A stretch of 64,000 nucleotides of DNA, taken from the NCBI RefSeq assembly GCF_019393635.1, contig NC_057865.1, positions 296,747,385 through 296,811,384 of the forward strand. Reading direction: 5' to 3'. This DNA is from Dromiciops gliroides. Lineage: Eukaryota; Chordata; Mammalia; Microbiotheria; Microbiotheriidae. Numbering within the stretch: the stretch's first letter is position 1; every line of letters begins with the position of its first letter. This document shows positions 45,263-59,654 of the stretch, in pieces. Under the pieces are notes generated by a model. It was not told the DNA's origin. It made no database searches and was given only the letters and a program-made list of their open reading frames with translations. The position numbers and the translations under genes are program-made.

Positions 45263-48200
45263 AATGGCACAAATGCCCACTTGGATTGGGATTAGGCTAG
45301 GTGACTGAGGACTCAACTTTAATTCTGTGAAATGAACCTGAAAAAAGAATAGTTTGGAGGCTCTACCTGCTTTTCCTTTGGTTTGTCTTGGGATTTGTTT
45401 GCAGGTGTTTCGGATTTCATGGGCAGTGTTTTCATGGTGGCTGATAGATGACTTAGCCCCTCCAAATTGTATCACTTTGCCTTGAGATACCTTTGGGTTC
45501 CAGAAGTTCTTTCTCTTCTGGGTTATGTTTGACAGTTCCAAGCTTCTTGGAGTAGTTATAGATTCTTAACCTGAGGTTAACTTGGTTTCAAAAATATTTT
45601 GTCATTCTACGTATTTTACTTTAAAGATTTAAAAATATGATTCTAAGAAGGCATCCATAGGTTTCATCAGACTGACTGCCAGAGGAGCAGAGGGTCTTTG
45701 TTACAGAAACAAGTACCTGTGGAGTAGTCAGACATGGAATCAGGGGTTTGAGGGGTCAGGGCAACAGCCCCTTGCTTCAGATGGATGGCACTCCCAGCAT
45801 GCAGTTTGGCTGTGAAGAACATCAGAGAAACAACATGTAGATTATGAGCTTGGATCACATCCTGGGGAATCCACTTCAAGTGGAGAGAAGGAACAGGGGA
45901 CAAAGAAGCAAAGAGAAAGTGAGTCTGAAACACAGGAGACAGAGATGCAAATTTATGTCCTTGGCTGTGTCCTTGACTGAGTCCTAGGCTGGCAAAACCT
46001 CCTGGGAGGACACAGGCAGACCAGCAGCCAGTAGCCAACCAAGGGCAAATTGCAGACTGGTGGGGCTCTGTGGGTGTGAATGCCTTTTTGGTGGGTTGTG
46101 GGAGCTTGCTGCTGCGGCCACCCAAGCTTCTCAAAGGGCATCTAGCTTTCTCACACAAGGCAGGAAGCTGGACTTGTTTGGATTTTTTTTTCTAAAAATG
46201 AGTGAGAGGCTTTTCTCCGGAGATGGTTAATTTCTTGCCTCATGGGTTCCATTGAAAACTTATAGTAGTGAAAGAAAATCCAATTCCTCTGTTCTTGCCA
46301 TAACATGTCCTGTCACTTGAACATGGTTCATTTCTTCCTAGGGCTTGTGAACAGCACAAACTCTTCCTGTTGTCAGGGTGTGAAAATAGTAATTTTTACA
46401 AAGTGGAGACTTCCAAGGACTTGGGTCAAGTAGAATAAAGTAATGTGATTCTGAATATATCCATGAATGCATCTGTATTTGGGCTCCAAGGTTTCTATCA
46501 GTGGGGATACTCCCTCCACCAACACAGATTGCATTCCCTTCAGACCCTAGATGATCTGAGTTGCCATGGCTGAAAAAAAATCACCCCTGTGACCAACCTT
46601 GTTTGGTGATTAACCTCCTAGGATTTAATTAAGTAGGCTAGGCTGTTCCCAGGCCTGTAGACAAAGCCTTTTCATTTTAGGGAGGGGTAAACTCAGACCT
46701 AGAGGAGTTAAGTGACTTAGTCAAGGTCACACAACTTTTAAGTGCCAGATCTGGGATTTTACTCCATTCCTCCATGACTTAGTCTGAGGCTCCTCCCACT
46801 GTATCCTGTTGTCCAGCTTCTCCTTGGCACCAGTCCAGAGAACTTTGCCCTTGGTCTATAGGCTTTGAGCTTTCGTTTCTTGCCCAACTTTCACCAATTT
46901 TATGCACTAGCTTTAGATACCAAATTCCCTTTCTCTGCGGTGTGATTCCCTGATTTCATAGATGTTCCGGGCCCCTCCAATACTTTGGATCCTCATGCAA
47001 AGTGTGCCTGCCAGCTGAGGGAGGTCCCAAGGTTCTGTCCTGAGTCCTCTTCTCTTCTCTCTCAATACTACTTCACTTGGCGATGTCATCAGCTCCCATG
47101 GATTTAATTACCATCTCCATGCTGATTCTCAAATCTACCTTTCTTTCCTTCCTCACTCTTTCTGCTGACCTCCAATCTCACATTTCCAACTGCCTTTCAG
47201 TCATCTCAAACTGGAAGCCAAGAAGATGTCTTAAGCTCAACAGGTCCAAAACCAAACGCATCTTTTCCTTCAAACCCTCCTCTCTTCCTAACTTCACTAT
47301 CACTGTAGAGGACAACACCATTCTCCTAGGCCTTCAAGCTCACAACCCAAGAGTTATCCTGGACACACTCCCATCCTCTTCATCCCCATCTCCAAGCTGT
47401 TGCCAAGGCCTGTTGATTTCACCTCTGTAGCATCTCCAGCTGATTTCATCTCTGCAGTATCTCTAGTTGATTTCACTTCTGTAGCAACTTTTGTTGACTT
47501 CACCTCTGCAGCATCTCTCCTCAGTTTTTCCTCTGCATCATTTGTTGATTTAACCTCTGCAGCATCTCTCCAATATCTCCACTACTCTCCTCTGACACAG
47601 CCCCCACTCTGGTGCAGGCCCTCAGCCCCTCATGATGCTGAGGGGCAGGGGGTGGGGTGGGGGTGGAGTCTGCCTGACTCTAGTCTTTCCCTATTCTAAT
47701 ACATTCTCCATTCAGCCACCCAAGTGATTTTCCTAAAGTGCAGTACTGATTTTGTCAAGAAACTGTCTTTTGCCTCTTTTTGTATTTAGTATAGTGCCTG
47801 GTACATATTAGGTGCTTAATAAATCAGTCATTCAGTAAAAGTGATTAGTTGATTGATTTTTTCCTCTTTCTCCTGCCACTATATCTTGGGTCCCTGATGC
47901 TTTTTTTGTAAATTATTTATGTATTTTATTTTATCCCAATCACATGTTAAAAACAATTTTTAACATTCATTTTTAAAACTTTAAGTTCCAAATTCTCTCC
48001 CTCCCTCTCTTCCTCCTACCCCATTGAGAAGGCAAGCAATTTGATATAGGTTATATGTGTGTACATGTGTGTAGTCATGCAAAATATTTCCATATTAGTC
48101 ATGTTGTAAAAGAAAACAGACAAAAATTCTCAAGAAAAATAAAGTAAAAAATATGCTTCAGTCTGCATTTAGACACCATAAGTTCTTTCTCTGGGAATGG

Positions 48201-51200
48201 ATAGAATTTTTTATCATAAGTCTTTAAGAATTGTCTTGCATCATTGTATTGCTGAGAATAGCTAAGTCATTCACAGCTGACAATCTCACAATATTGTTGT
48301 TACTTTGTACACAGTACATTTCACTTTGTATCAGCTTATGTAAGTCTGGACAGGTTTTTCTGAGAGCATCCTGTTCATAATTTCTTTTTGTTTTGTTTTT
48401 GGGTGAGGCAATTGGGGTTGAGTGACTTGCCCAGGGTCACACAGCTAGTAAGTGTCAAGTGTCTGAGACCAATTTGAACTCAGGTTCTTCTGGGCTGGTG
48501 CTTTATCCACTGAGCCACCTAGTTGCCCCGTGCTCATCATTTCTTATAGCATAATAGAATGCCATCATAATCACATACTACAATTTGTTCAGCCATTCCC
48601 CAATTGATGGACATCCCCTGAATTTTCAATTCATTACCACCAGAAAAGAACTGCTATATTTTTTACATATAGGTCCTTTTCCCTTTTATTTTTTATCTCT
48701 TTTTTGATATAGACCTAGTAGTTGTATTGCTAGGTCAAAGAGTATGCATGGTTTTATAGCCCTTTGGACAGTCCCAAATTTCTTTACAGAATGGTTGAAT
48801 CAGTTCACTACTCCCCCAACAATGCATTAATGTCCATTTTCCCCACATCCCCTCCAATAATTGTCATTTTCCTCTTCTGTCCTATTAGCCAATCTAATCG
48901 GTATGAGGTAGTGCCTCAGAATTTTGATTTACATCTCTCCAATCAATAGTGAGTTAGAGGGGCAGCTAGGTGTTGTAGTAGATAGAGCACCGGACCTGGA
49001 TTCAGGAGGACCTGAGTTCAAATCTGGCCTCAGACACTTGGCACTTACTAGCTCTGTGACCCTGGGCAAGTCACTTAACCCCAATTGCCTCACAAAAAAA
49101 TAAAGTAGTGAGTTTAGAGCATTTTATATGGCTATAGATAGCTTTGATTATTTCATCTGGAAACTGTTCACATCTTTTGATCATGTATGGGAATGGCTCT
49201 TATTTTTATAAGTTTGACTCAGTTGCCTATATGTTTGAGAAATGAAACCTTTATCAGAGAACTTGCTTCAAAATTTTTTTCACAGTTACTTTTGCTAACC
49301 GTATTTCCTTTCTCCCTACCCCTCCTTCCTGGTTTATTCTATTCTCTTTACTTTCACCCTGTCCCTCTTCAAAAGTGTTTTGTTTCTGACTACCACCTCC
49401 CCCAATCTACCCTCCCTTCTATCACCACCACTACTTATCCCCTTCCCCTCCTACTTTTCTGTAGGATAAGACAGAATTCTATACCCAATTGAGTGTGTAT
49501 GTTATTCTCTCTTGAGCCAATTCTGAAAAGAGTAAATAGTTCACTCACTCCCCTTCACCTCCCATATCTTTTCCTCCACTGTAAAAGCTTTCTCTTGCCT
49601 CTTTTATGTCAGATAATTTATCCCATTCTACTTCTTCCTTTCCCTTTCTTTTAGTGCATTCCTCTCTCACCCTTTAATTTTTCTGGATATTATCCCTTCA
49701 TATTCATCTCATACCTGTGCTCTCTGTCTATATATACTCCTTCCAACTTCCCTAATAATGAGAAAGTTCTGAGTTATAAGTATTTTCCCATGTAGGAATG
49801 TATACTTTTATCTTTGGGGGGGGGGGCAATGAGGGTTAAGTGACTTGCCCAAGGTCACACAGCTAATAAGTGTCAAGTGTCTGAGACCAGATTTGAACCC
49901 AGGTCCTCCTGAATTCAGGGCTGGTACTTTATCCATTGTGCCACCTAGCTGCCTGTGTATAGTTTTATCTTATAAAAATCTCTTATGATTTCCTTTTCCT
50001 GTTTACCTTTTCATTCTTCTCTAGAGTCTTGTATTTGAAAGTCTGATTTTCTATTCATCTCTGGACCTCTCATCCAGAATGCCTGAAAATCCCCTATTTC
50101 ATTGAATGTCCTTTTCCTCCCTGAAAGATTATACTCAGTTTTGCTGAGTAGGTGATTCTTGGTTGTAATCTTAGCTCCTTTACCCTCTGGAATAACATAT
50201 TCCAAGCCTTCCTATCCTTTAATATAGAAGCTGCTAAGTCTTGTGTTATCTTAACTGTGGCTCCATGATGTTTCTTTCTGGTTGCTTGAAATATTTTTTC
50301 CTTGACCTGGGAGCTCTGGAATTTAGCTATAATGTTTCTGGGAGTTTTCATTTTGGGATATCTTTCAGGAGATAATCAATGAATTCTTTCAATTTTTATT
50401 TTACTCTCTGGTTCTATAATCTCAAGGCAATTTTCCTTAATAATTTCTTGAAAGATGATGTTTACTCTTTTTTTGATCATGTCTTTTAGGTAGTGCAATA
50501 ATTTAAAAATTATCTCTCCTGGGGGGCAGCTAGATGGCGCAGTGGATAAAGCACTGGCCCTGGATTCAGGGGGACCTGAGTTCAAATCTGGCCTCAGGTA
50601 CTTGACACTTACTAGCTGTGTGACCCTGGGCAAGTCACCCTCATTGCCCCGCAAAAAAAAAAAATCTCTCCTGGCTCTATTTTTCCAGGTCAATTGTTTT
50701 TCCATTGAAATATTTTACATTGTCTTCTATTTTTTATTCTTTTGGTTTTCTTTCCTTTTTTTATTTCTCATAAAATCATTAGCTCCCATTTGTTCAAATC
50801 TAATTTTTAAGGAATTATTTTCTTCAGTGAGTACCTCCTTTTTAATTTAGCCAATTTAACTTTTTAAGTAAATTTTTTAATTTTTTCCTTCAGTACATTT
50901 TGTGCCTCTTTTTCCATTTGGCCAATTCTGCTTTGCAAGGCATTCTTCTGATTCTTAAGGAATTATTTCCCCCCAGTCAGCTTTTGCACCACCTTTTTCA
51001 TTTGGCCAATTGTATTTTTTAAGGAGTTGTTTTTGTAGGTTCTGTAGCTCCAAAATCCATTTAGAGGCTTAATTTAACATAGTTTCTGAGGGAAATTTGG
51101 GAGAACTCAGGCAACTTCTTGACTTTTCTTCTCATCTTGTCTCCTGGAACTCTCTTTAGAGGCTGTCTGATGGATGGTAAGGAGTAAGTTGGCTAGGGAG

Positions 51201-54200
51201 ATAGATAATTGAATGGAAGGAGTTTTGTAAGTATTCCAAGATAGCATTGTCATTGTAGTCCAAGATCATACTGATAGGTGGTAGGAGCATAACTACATCT
51301 TCTCAATCTGAGTCAATTTTTTTATCATATTCTACAAACTCTGGATCCTCTTGTATTATGCGCTGTGGTTTCCTTCAATACTTCAAAATGTTTTCTTTTT
51401 ATTTTAGGACAAGAAGATATTTTCCATCTATGGACATTACCCGGTAATCCGCAATACTCTACGAAGAAAGGGATGGGTGGAGAAGAAATTCAACTTTTTA
51501 TCAAAGATGGTGCCAAATGGTGAAGATGAATGTGAAGGTAACTATGGTAGTATACTCAATGTTCTTATCATTGTTCATGTAAAAAAATGCAAGCTAATAT
51601 TTAGATTAACCAGAAGTTCTGAAATTAAAAACTCAATAGTTGGCTTCCTGGATTGTGGGGCTGTCCTAGGATTATAATGATCTGTATTTGTGCATTATTC
51701 ACCCTTCTGCTAGACTATGAATTCCATAATGGTGAGGACTACATCTTACCTAAATTTTGTATCTCTCCTAGTCTCGAGAACAGTGTTCTGAACCCTGTCT
51801 GCACATTTCCCATTTGTTGAATGAATGATTGCATGAATTTTACAAAATCAGACACTTAAATGTATAGTACCTTTATCTCGTTTTTGTACTTTGTGTCCTC
51901 TCCTTTTGGGAGGAAATATTTCTCTAGCATTGTTGAAATATTTAAAAATAAATGTAGCAACAATGATGACTAATATAGAATGCTTTAAAGTTTGTAAAGT
52001 GCTTTATGTACCTCTGTGAGGTGGGTGCCATTATCCCCATTTTATGGATGGGTCTGATAGAGGTCACATGACTTGTGCATGGTTATATAGTGACCCAGGT
52101 CTACCCGAGTCCAAGCCCAGTGCTCTTCCTAGGACACTCTCACTCAGGCATAGCCCAATGGCCTAACAACCCAGGGGTTCTTCACCTTGTTGGTTTCATG
52201 GCTGTCTTAATAAAAAAATAAAATACCTGGGGTTGCAAGGAAACCAGTTATACTGAAATACACTTATCAAATTTGTTTTAAAAGCCCACAAGTTGAATGA
52301 TCCCAGGTTAAGAAGCCCTGGCCTAACCAAATGCCCAAGAATGAGGAAAGGTCAGAATGAGATGGCATGATAGAGACCCAGTCTCACTGGAGCACCAAGT
52401 ATAGTAAAGGACGGGGATATATGGACTGTGATGGAAAGCAGAGGTTGGAAGATTAAGGTAAAGCCAGGTTGTGGAGAGGTCTAAATGCCAAGGCTAAAAG
52501 TTTGTGTTTTATCTGCTAAGTGATGAGAGCAGGAGAATGAGTGACTGTGAGTGAGTATTAGGAAGACTTTAGTGTTCCAGCACTTTGTAGTTATGTGAAG
52601 GATATGGCAAAGATGAAGAAAGAAACTAGAAAAACGGAGACTAGTTATGAGATTACTTTAATAGTAAAAGCAAGAATTAAGGAAGGCCTGGACAAGAGTG
52701 GTGACAGATAGATTGGATGTATGGGATGAAGAAGAGAGAAGAGGTAAAATAGTTTTTATATTTTGAGTCTGGGAGACTGTGAAGAAGGTGTAGTTCTATC
52801 AAAGAAAAGAGGGACTTGGGGTGGGGGTCAGGGCAGCTTTGGGGGACAGTACGAGAACACAGGTTTAGACATGTTGAGTCTCTGTTAATAGTGATGGAAA
52901 CTGTTGGGTTTTTTTAGCTCTATAAAGTAACTCTTTGGTGGTTTGATTGGTATGACACTGAATAAGTAAATTAATTTAGATGTTGTTATTTTTATGATAT
53001 TGCTTTGACACCCACCCTTGAGCAATTAATATTTCTCCAACTATTTAGATGTCTATGTATATTTTGTAAATATGTTCAAATAATTTGTAATTGAAGGCAG
53101 ACTTCCAAGTATTTTATATGGTCCACAGTTATTTTAAATGGAATTTCTCTATCTCTTCCTGCTCAATTTTATGGATAATATACAGAAATGCTGATATTTC
53201 TGTGGGTTTGTTTTATATCTTGCAACTTTGCTGAAATTGTTCATTGTCTTGATTGGTTTTTTAGTTGACTCTCAAATTCTCTAAGTAAACCATCTGCAAA
53301 AGTTCCATTTCTTTTTTCTTCCTGGTAGCTCTATGGTTGGGTTCCTTCTTCCAGCCTCAATATTGACTTTGGACTTTCTATTAATACTGCTGGAGTCTGT
53401 GCACTTCTTGGGGGGAATGTGTGGCCTGAGCCTCTCTCCTCTTGTGTCCATCTGCTGATTTTATAGCTCAAGCATTCAGTGCTCTCAGAGTAATATGAGT
53501 CCAGGACAAGGTCTGCTCCCTGCCCTCCTGGGATGAGCTCTGCAGTTTCCTAACCCAGATCTGAGTCTGTTGCTTGGCTCTTACTGAGACTTAACCTACT
53601 AGGAGGCTTTGTGGGTTCATAGTAACAGATTTTCAGGCTCCCCTTTGGTCTGGGACTGCTGCCTTGGCTATCCCAATGCTTCCACCCCGGGCTGGAGACC
53701 AGAATCAACTTGAAAGATGATATGGATAAAAATAATGCTGTGACTTTGTGAGTCACTCAGTCAATAAACTTTATTAAGGACCTACTATGTGCTAGTCACA
53801 GTACTACTAATTATTGAGGGTACAAAGAAAGGCAAAAACCCCCAAAACAGTTAAGGAACTCAAAATGCAAACTATGCATACAATGGGTAAACTAGCCAGA
53901 GACATGATAAATTGGAGATAATCCATGCAGGGAAGGCACTAGAGTTAAAGCAAGGGGTCCTGCAGAAAGCAGGATTTTAGCTGGGACTTGAAAAAAGCCA
54001 GGAAAGCCAGGAGGTGGATCCAAGGAGGGAGAGAATTCCAGGTTTGATAGACAGTCTGTAAAAATTCCTGGAGTCAGGAGATGGAGCCTCTTCTTCAAGG
54101 ACCAGCCAGGAGGCCAGTGTCACTGGATCAAAGAATACATGGTGGGAAGTGACGTGTGAAAAGGCTGAAAAGGGAAGAGGGGCCAGGTGGTGAAGGGCTT

Positions 54201-57200
54201 GTTAAAGTTAACTTTTCACTTTCAAAGTGGTAAAAGCTGCAGAAAGGGCAGCAAGTAGGATGAGGGTTGAGAAGAGTTCATTAGATTTGGTGATTAAGGG
54301 GTCATTGGTAACTTCGTGAGGGCAGTTTTGGTGGAACAATGAGGTCAGAAGCCAGACTCAAAGAGTTAAGAAGAATAAATGAAAAGTGAAAAAGTTAAGA
54401 AGAGATGGAGAGGGGGCGGCTAAGTGGCACAGTGGATAGAGCACCGGCCCTGGATTCAGGAGTACCTGAGTTCAAATCCGGCCTCAGACACTTGACACTT
54501 ACTAGCTGTGTGACCTTGGGCAAGTCACTTAACCCCCATTGCCCCACAAAACAAAACAAAACAAGAAGAGATGGAGAGATGAGGAAGTGGAGGCACCTGG
54601 TGTAGATGGCATTCTCAAGGAGTTTAGCCAAAAGTCAAGAATGAATGGACCAAGTGAAAATTTTTTAAAGATGAAGACGATAGGGGCATGGTGTAGGCAG
54701 TAAGAACACAGCCACAGGGAGAGATTGAAAATGAGTGATACAGTGGGGATGACAGAGGGAGCCATCTGTTGGAGGAGATGGGATGGGATGGGATGGGATT
54801 ATTTGTACAGGTGGAGGGGTTGACCTTGGTGAGGAGGAAGGCCACCTCATTATGTGAGATGGATGAAGGAGGAGAGGATTAGAAGGCACCTGAGTGATGG
54901 GAGATGAAGAGGGGAGAAAAGGAAGTTGTTGGTGACAACTGCTCCTCTGCTTTGAAGACTCTCCAAGCTAGAAGGGACTTGAGAGGCATCCCAAGCTGCC
55001 CCCTCACCCTCCAGATCAGGAGCCTGAGACCCTGAAAACGACATGAGCTCCAGAGTGACACTTCCTCACCGAAGTGCAGTGTGGGAATGCAGTTAGTGCA
55101 GGGAAGGAATGTTATTCATGCTGCTGATTCCAATAATGTTACCTTTTTTTTCCTTATAGAAAACAAATATATTGAAATTGAAGAAGAGAATGAGATGATC
55201 TTTCAGAAGTCAAATAACATCCACGATGTGATGGTAGGGTTACATAGATATATGGCTTGTGTTTCTACTTATGTGTGTAGATATGAGTGGGATCATTTTG
55301 TCTTTATCTCTTGAGTCCATTTCTTGATATTTCCAAGCTTTTTGGCGTGCATCTCATTTGATCATCCCTCTAAGAAGCCCCACACTGGAGGCTCAGCTGC
55401 TTTTGTAAATGAGGAGGGAGCTCCTGGCCCAAGGTCCCACCCAGCCTGGGAGCCTGTAGGGAATTAAACCCCAGCACTTCCTGACCCTCATGGCTTTTGC
55501 TTCCCATGTGTTAGTTTAACTAAAATTGTCACGTGTTTTCTGCCAGTTCCGAGATGTGATCAGCACCAAACCTGTGGGCATTGCCATGTTCATGCTGTCC
55601 CAGCTGTTTACTTACATGGAGCAAATCACCAATTCCAGCTACTCCTATTGGTGCTTCATGACTCACACATATATGATCTCTGAAATTCTCAGCTGGGAGG
55701 GATCCTCCTTGGTGCTAGCTATGAAAGTAGTCTGAGAAAGAAGGCACCCAATGTGAGGTGGTGTGGTGCTGGGCATGCCGCCACAGCAGTCCTCCTCCCA
55801 TCAGGGTCACTGGACAAGGCCTCTGCCTTGGACATAGGCACTGGGCCAAGCTCACACCAGAAAGGACCCTTCCCGTGGTGCAGCCTGGAACGAGGGAGCA
55901 GAGAGACCACTGGACTGAGTAGTCTTAAACCCTTTTAATCTCATTGTAGACGGGCTCCGAGCAGAGGCAGAGCGGGGCTAGGTCGCCGTGAGTGGGGAGC
56001 CTCCTCTCCGCTGTCACCTTCCTCCAGTCCTAGCCTGAGATGGGGGATGGGGGAGGGGAGGGAGAAGCTGCTTCATCCTGAGTGAGTCGGGGAGGAGACA
56101 AGATCTGTAATAGATTGACAATCGGAGAGATTGGCTTAAAATTCTGCCTGTTCCTCATGTGGCCCTGGGCAATGACATAACCTCTCTGGGCCTCAGTTTC
56201 CTCGTCAGCAAAATGAGGGGCCTATCATCGCTGAAGTTCCTCCCGGTTCTAAAGCCAGTATCTGTGATCTCCCTATACCCTCTAGGCCCTTCCTGGAAGG
56301 GAACTGGGAGCTTTCTCTTCTGAGGTCCTCAGGCCCCCAAACATTTTAGAGTTACTGTGGCGGGGCAGGGGGTCGATATCAAAGAATGGCAAGCTTAATT
56401 CTCTCAGTTCAAACTTTTGAGCTAATTTAACATTTTCCTAGCCCCAGAAAAGTATTTAAAGGAGCATTTACCGTATTTATTATTTCTGAAGTAGCCATGG
56501 CCTATCAGGTGGTATGTCAGACAATATGATGAAAACCATTAGAAAAGACCAAAGTGAGGGGCAGCTAGGTGGCACAGTGGATAAAGCACTGGCCCTGGAT
56601 TCAGGAGGACCTGAGTTCAAATCCGGCCTCAGACACTTGACACTTACTAGCTGTGTGACCCTGGGCAAGTCACTTAACCCTCATTGTCCCACCAAAAAAA
56701 AAAAAAAAGACCAAAGTGTTCCCCATGTGGATGAGGCCTTCAATGGTCTTTGCCAGCCACAGACTGGAGAATCTGCACGTCTGTCTTAGGATATCTTAGG
56801 GAGTGATTCACCTGTCCAGCCATGTACATGTCTTCCCTGCAGACTAAATGCAGAGTACTCTTTTTGGGGGGGGGGCGGGGCAATGAGGGTTAAGTGACTT
56901 GCCCAGGGTCACACAGCTAGTAAGTGTCTAGTGTCTGAGGCCGGATTTGAACTCAGGTCCTCCTGAATCCAGGGCCGGTGCTTTATCCGCTGTGTCACTT
57001 AGCTGCCCCCAGAGTCTTCTTTACCCAGGTGTCCCTCGCTAGGTATTTTGAGAGTGGTCTTCATTTGCTCCACACAGAGCAGGTACAAGGAAGGCTCAGC
57101 CTGTTATTTCCCATCTCCCCATGCCCAGAACCTAGCTCAACTTCCTGTTTGTGTTTTCACTGTTCAGAGTCTGGCCTTGAAGATGTATTTGCTGTTGATA

Positions 57201-59605
57201 AAGATTTTTTTTGTGCCAGTCTAGGTTGGTAAAAACAGAAATTCCTTACTTTCTTTGGACTATAAAGAGGGATGTGGTTGATTACCACAATTTAAGTTGT
57301 GATCAGATGTTGAATCACTATGGAAAAACAGCTTCCTTTACCACCAAGGTGAGTATTTCCTAGCGATGTGCCCGAGGAAGACGCTTCAGGAATGCATCTG
57401 AAGCTTCCCACCTTGCTCCCTTCTCCCTACAGTGTCTAGCCAGCCTGCTGCCCTATTTCATGCCCTGTGACCTCCCAGTCAGCTGCCATTGTTAACATCC
57501 TGGCTTTTATTTTTGTGTCTATGAGCAAAATGAGTTTTAGATCATGGGCTACTTCAGATCTAATGTGTCAGTCCCCTGGACGCCAGGGAGCAAATCCTGC
57601 TTCTTAACCAAAAATATTTATTCTTTAATGATCCATGATCAAGATAGGGTCTGATCTAAACTGGTCCATGAAGACAGAAGTGAGAGCAAGTGTAATTCTC
57701 AGCCTGTCTTAAATGATCTGAAGGTTGTGGGCATGTCTGCCTTTGTCCAGTTGGTCTTGTCCCACTCCAGTCAGATTGGCCGACACTCTCTGTCCTTACA
57801 CAAACCTTCATCTTCTTGATTTTGTGCTTGCTCAAGCTGTGACCTACAACTAGAATGCCATCCCAAACCTCTGGCTGCTGTTTGAATCCCGCTTCAAAGG
57901 TTGGCCCCCACCCCTCACACACGTACCTCCTGGATGCCTTCCTTGATGCATCCCTTTTAAAGCCTGATGAAACACTCTGTTGTCCTTTTCTTGGGTCCTC
58001 ATTCAATGACCTCTTGAAAGGTGTCATTTTGTGGACACAGATAGACTGTGCCTGCCAGGGCCCTCCGGCGGACCACAGGCTCTGTGGAGGTGTGGGGGAG
58101 CCCTTCTGGGACCGGTGGTCCCCGGGGCCCTGCCAGGGGAGGGGGATGCACTTCTTAAGCAGGTGCTGATGGTAGTCTCATCTGTTTGTTTTTTGAAGAT
58201 TGGCTTGTGCATGAACATGCGGAATCTGCCCTGGTATGTCCCAGCTAACCCTCACTCCTTCTTCCCGCGTTGTTATGGTCTCTGCTCTGATGGTGAGAAA
58301 CAGGAGTTTGTAGGTGAGTGCTGTGGCTGCCAACACTGGGATCCATTGCCATGGTTGAGCCTCCTCCTGTGGGAGCTGCCTGCCCACAGGGGCGTGAGTG
58401 GTCCAGGGTGCCTCTGTGCGGATGGGAGCGGATGCTTCCGGCCAGGCCCATGTGCCTCTTGGCCCTGTCTCCCCCTCCCCTTTGTTATCTGTACTTTTGC
58501 CATGAAATGGAAAGGCACAGGGAGAGAGCGGTGAACAAGAGGGAAGATGGTCCATAGCGTCTGCCAAAGTCATCTTTGGTTTTTGAATGCTCTGAAAACA
58601 GATGCCAGCCTGGAGCATGTGTCAATGATGGGCCGAGGACAGGCAGGGGCCATTGCCACATCCTTGAGGCCTGGCTGGCACCATTCTGGCCGTCTGAAGG
58701 AGCACCCCCCGCCCCCAGCGCTGGAGCTCAGGAAGCATTCTCCCTGGGATGCTGCCTTCATATCTGTGTGGTGCCCGGCCTCTCCTCTCTGTTTCCCCCA
58801 CCCCAATTATTGGCCAGAGGGAGTGCTCTGATGCCCTCTCTACAATCCTTCAAGACCACGTGCAATGAATGGGTGCTTGTGTGCTGGCTGTGCTGAATCC
58901 CCGCTTTCCAGATAAGTTAACGGAGACCCACGGAGGTTAAATGACTCATCCATGGCCCCAAAGCAGAGTCAGAAGCCAGGATCCCAGTGCATCCATAGTT
59001 TGACAGGGGCTTCTCCTCTTCAGAGAGGAGTAGAGATTGGTGACAGGAATGTTTTATAAGCTCTGTATCTGATTCAAATGACAAGTGGGTGTCTTCCTTT
59101 GAATGTGGGTTAAGGCGGGGTGGGTACCACAGCTTCAACTAATTGAAAAATCTGGAAAATAGCTCATTAATGTGCAAATGTGACTGGGTTTTCCTTGTGC
59201 TCTCTGTACGGGAGGGCCCCAGTTCAAGGACATTGTGAAGAAGGAAAACATTGAGCAGGAAGCTTCTGTTCAAGTGACCCACCTTCAGAGCTGGGCCAGG
59301 CACACCTTCTGTCACCTGTGACAAGCTGCTTCCTTCCCAAGCGGCTTCTTAGCACTGATCTCCATAAACTGGACAGCTTGGCCGTGCCCCACCATGCTCA
59401 CCACCCTCCAGTTCCACTGGCCTTGGATGTCCCCAGGACACGAGCCTCCACCTCCCAGCTAGGCCTTTGCCCTGGCTGCTTGCCCCCATCTCTCTCAACT
59501 CAAGTTCCCCCTTCTGCAGGAGGTCTTTCTTGCTCTGTCCCCTAGCTCACTTGACCCTGACCCTCCCAAATGTGATTCCATCTTCCCTCTCCCTCTCCCT
59601 CTCCC

Positions 59606-59654
<49 letters not shown>

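Larger units (their letters stand above)
47890..51060 (-). repeat. HAL1-like (ORF1-only) L1 element, split by four SINEs
   Basis: Reading the minus strand, the right end encodes a coiled-coil L1 ORF1 segment ([18 protein letters not shown], about 50,850-50,930) and then the ORF1 C-terminal domain at 50094-50351 ([32 protein letters not shown]). Only L1 3'-type sequence follows, down to about 47,890. There is too little room for the ~3.8-kb ORF2, which fits a half-L1 (HAL1). SINEs at 48387, 48958, 49815 and 50523 interrupt it. Confidence 0.65.

Noticed and set aside
45667..46158. 163-codon minus-strand ORF
   Set aside because: Uninterrupted but without any recognised motif; chance ORF is the simpler reading.
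50542..50620. A-box/B-box tRNA-like sequences in each SINE head as tRNA genes
   Set aside because: They cannot form a complete tRNA and continue into the SINE core.
54778..54799. (GGGAT)n run
   Set aside because: Only about four units inside L2; ordinary simple repeat.
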